Positions 6,536-7,850 of a stretch of DNA of 7,850 nucleotides are shown piece after piece. Source of the DNA: Oscillospiraceae bacterium UBA4632 (lineage in GTDB: Bacteria > Bacillota > Clostridia > Oscillospirales > Oscillospiraceae); NCBI GenBank assembly GCA_002405995.1, contig DHMW01000119.1, positions 5,087 through 12,936 on the forward strand, written 5' to 3'. The notes below the pieces were generated by a model. That model was given only the letters and a program-made list of their open reading frames with translations. It was not told the DNA's origin and did not search any database. Within the stretch, counting starts at the first letter, position 1; each line of letters begins with the position of its first letter. Both the position numbers and the translations under genes were made by a program.

Positions 6536-7386
6536 GTTTCCTGCTTCCTTCTGAAATATCTTCCGACAAGATCCGCCGCAAGGTTGATGAGCATCGTCAG
6601 CACCATCAAAATGGCGGCAATGGCAAACACCACCCCGGTATCGCTCGACTCCTTGGCGTAGAAGTACAGCGCCACCGTCAGCGTCGCGCCCGCGTTCTGC
6701 ATCCCCTCAAAGAAGTTATAGAGCATGTGCGCCGAGCCCGCCGTGAATAAGAGCGCCGCGGACTCGCCGAGCACGCGCCCGATCGACAGGATGCAGCCGG
6801 TGAGAACACCGTCCACACAGCTCGGCAGCACCACTGTGCGGATGGTACGCCACTTACCCGCGCCCAGCGCGAACGCGCCCTCGCGGTAGCTCTGCGGCAC
6901 GGTTTTGAGGCTCTCCTGCGTGGTGCGCATGACGGTCGGCAGGTTCATGATCGTCAGCGTCAGCGCGCCGGCAAGCAGAGACGTGCCGTTTTTGCAGAAG
7001 ATCAGCATGCCGACAAGGCCGTAGATGATCGACGGAATGCCGGAGAGCGTTTCGGAGGCGTATTCGATGATGGAGACGAGCTTTTTGTTCGCGGCGTATT
7101 CGTTCAGGTAGATGGCCGCGCCCACGCCGAGCGGCAGCACGATCAGAAGCGTCGCAATGACGATGTAGAGCGTGCTCAGGATGTCCGGCAGGATGCCGAC
7201 GCGGTTTTCAAGGTAGCTCGGCGCGGTGGAGAGCATCTCCCAGGTGATGTTCGGGATGCCGTTGCCCAATATATAACCAATCATAAACAAAACAAGTGTG
7301 CAAGTCAATACCGCGGCGATCCCCATCAGCACGCGCATCAGAATGATATAGCCCTTACGCCGGGCCGAGGACTGCATTTTCAGCAT
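6532..7386 (-). CDS. pstA: Phosphate ABC transporter permease PstA
   Basis: A 284-residue inner-membrane permease that pairs with PstC to form the phosphate channel. Hydrophobic segments are near residues 17-41, 68-94, 113-131, 137-150, 193-215 and 252-273, which fits the six-helix PstA topology. The cytoplasmic coupling loop (EAA motif) is YREGAFALGAGKWRTIRTVVLP at about 167-188, which docks on PstB. The region between TM1 and TM2 has the short outer loop usual for PstA. The ATG at 7386 overlaps the pstC stop by one base (TGATG) and has AAGGAGG about 8 nt upstream. The second Met at residue 4 is a less likely start. Residues 26-40 are encoded by A/T-ending and TTG codons unlike the rest of the window, and a sigma-A-like promoter is embedded in that stretch. 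Confidence 0.96.
   Translation of the reverse strand: MLKMQSSARRKGYIILMRVLMGIAAVLTCTLVLFMIGYILGNGIPNITWEMLSTAPSYLENRVGILPDILSTLYIVIATLLIVLPLGVGAAIYLNEYAANKKLVSIIEYASETLSGIPSIIYGLVGMLIFCKNGTSLLAGALTLTIMNLPTVMRTTQESLKTVPQSYREGAFALGAGKWRTIRTVVLPSCVDGVLTGCILSIGRVLGESAALLFTAGSAHMLYNFFEGMQNAGATLTVALYFYAKESSDTGVVFAIAAILMVLTMLINLAADLVGRYFRRKQET
7269..7310 (-). promoter_or_regulatory. Candidate internal sigma-A promoter inside pstA
   Basis: On the minus strand TTGACT (7308-7303), a 17-nt spacer and TATGAT (7285-7280) form a near-consensus promoter with optimal spacing, in an AT-rich island of otherwise GC-rich sequence. Transcription would start near 7272 and read through the rest of pstA into the kinase, pstB, phoU and the two-component genes. 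The spacer side contains a direct repeat ACTTG-CAC-ACTTG. The element lies within codons for the first membrane helix, so chance from hydrophobic codons is possible, but these codons are atypical for the window. Confidence 0.5.
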
Positions 7387-7850
7387 CAGTTCCCCTCCTT
7401 GTTGCGTTTTAAGAAGAAGTTGAGCGCGGCGTTGATGAGCAGGATGAAAAGGTACAGCACGAGCGCGATGGAAAAGAGCGCCTGCCGCTGGAGGCTGCCC
7501 GGACCCGAATAGGCCATCTCGCTTGCGACCGCCGTGGTAAGAAAGCGGACGCTTTCAAAGATCGATGTGGGCATATTCGACACGTTGCCCGATACCATCA
7601 TCACCGCCATCGCCTCGCCGATGGCGCGCCCCACGCCGAGCACGACCGAGGCAGCGATGCCGCTCTTTGCCGCCGGAACAGAGACGCGGAAATAGGTTTC
7701 GATGGGCGTCGCGCCCAGCGCGAGCGAGGCATCCTCATACTCCTTCGGCACCGCCTCGAGCGCCGTGACGCTCACCTTGATGATGGACGGCAGGATCATG
7801 ACGGCCAGCACAAGGATGGCGGCAAGCAGGCTCGCGCCGTCCGGCAGGTG
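7386..7850 (-). CDS. pstC: Phosphate ABC transporter permease PstC, C-terminal part (5' end off window)
   Basis: The last 154 residues of the PstC permease; the N-terminal half, and presumably pstS before it, lie beyond the right edge. The frame is open to the window end, and the GTG at 7811 is an internal Val codon in LAAILVLAVMILP, not a start. Seen: a membrane helix over the first 25 or so visible residues, the EAA coupling loop EYEDASLALGATPIETYFRV followed by VPAAKSGI, a helix with GVGRAIGEAMAVMMVSGN, a conserved outer segment ending MAYSG, and a last helix with basic tail FFLKRNKEGN. These match the PstC C-terminus, where GRAIGEAMAV is highly conserved. The stop overlaps the pstA start by one base. 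Confidence 0.95.
   Translation of the reverse strand, partial: HLPDGASLLAAILVLAVMILPSIIKVSVTALEAVPKEYEDASLALGATPIETYFRVSVPAAKSGIAASVVLGVGRAIGEAMAVMMVSGNVSNMPTSIFESVRFLTTAVASEMAYSGPGSLQRQALFSIALVLYLFILLINAALNFFLKRNKEGN

Noticed and set aside
7386..7811. GTG at 7811 as the pstC start
   Set aside because: The frame stays open to the window end and the upstream codons continue a hydrophobic helix typical of PstC, so this is an internal Val codon of a truncated gene.

Overview
The window reads as chromosome of a GC-rich, spore-forming Clostridia-type Firmicute, for example an Oscillospiraceae/Ruminococcaceae-like gut anaerobe. The evidence is strong AGGAGG-type ribosome binding sites, a Firmicutes-style pst/pho cluster, both subunits of dipicolinate synthase (a sporulation enzyme), and codons ending mostly in G or C. 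The genus is inference. Every gene I can support lies on the minus strand, so the window reads right to left.

Right and centre (7850 to 1969): one long phosphate operon, in transcription order pstC (5' end off the window), pstA, a PfkB/ribokinase-superfamily kinase resembling pyridoxal/pyridoxamine kinase, pstB, phoU, a PhoB/PhoP-type response regulator and a PhoR-type sensor kinase. All junctions overlap, abut or are 3 nt apart. A terminator hairpin follows phoR. The transporter (PstCAB) imports phosphate, PhoU links transporter state to the kinase, and the two-component pair would control transcription, so import, sensing and control sit on one transcript. The odd member is the vitamin B6-type kinase, which overlaps pstA and pstB by 4 nt each. 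A second oddity is an AT-rich stretch inside pstA carrying a near-consensus sigma-A promoter (TTGACT-17-TATGAT) and atypical codons. It could fire the distal part of the operon separately.

Left centre (1846 to 462): dpaA-dpaB, the two subunits of dipicolinate synthase, overlapping by 4 nt and insulated by terminators on both sides. Left edge (314 to 1): the N-terminal 104 residues of a DUF2812-like protein with its own strong sigma-A promoter, running off the window.

There is no gene-free stretch longer than 300 bases. The two real gaps (315-461 and 1847-1968) hold terminators and promoter sequence. I see no RNA gene, mobile element, CRISPR array or attachment site. No wholly new system is evident; the kinase embedded in the pst operon and the promoter-like island in pstA are the points most worth following up.
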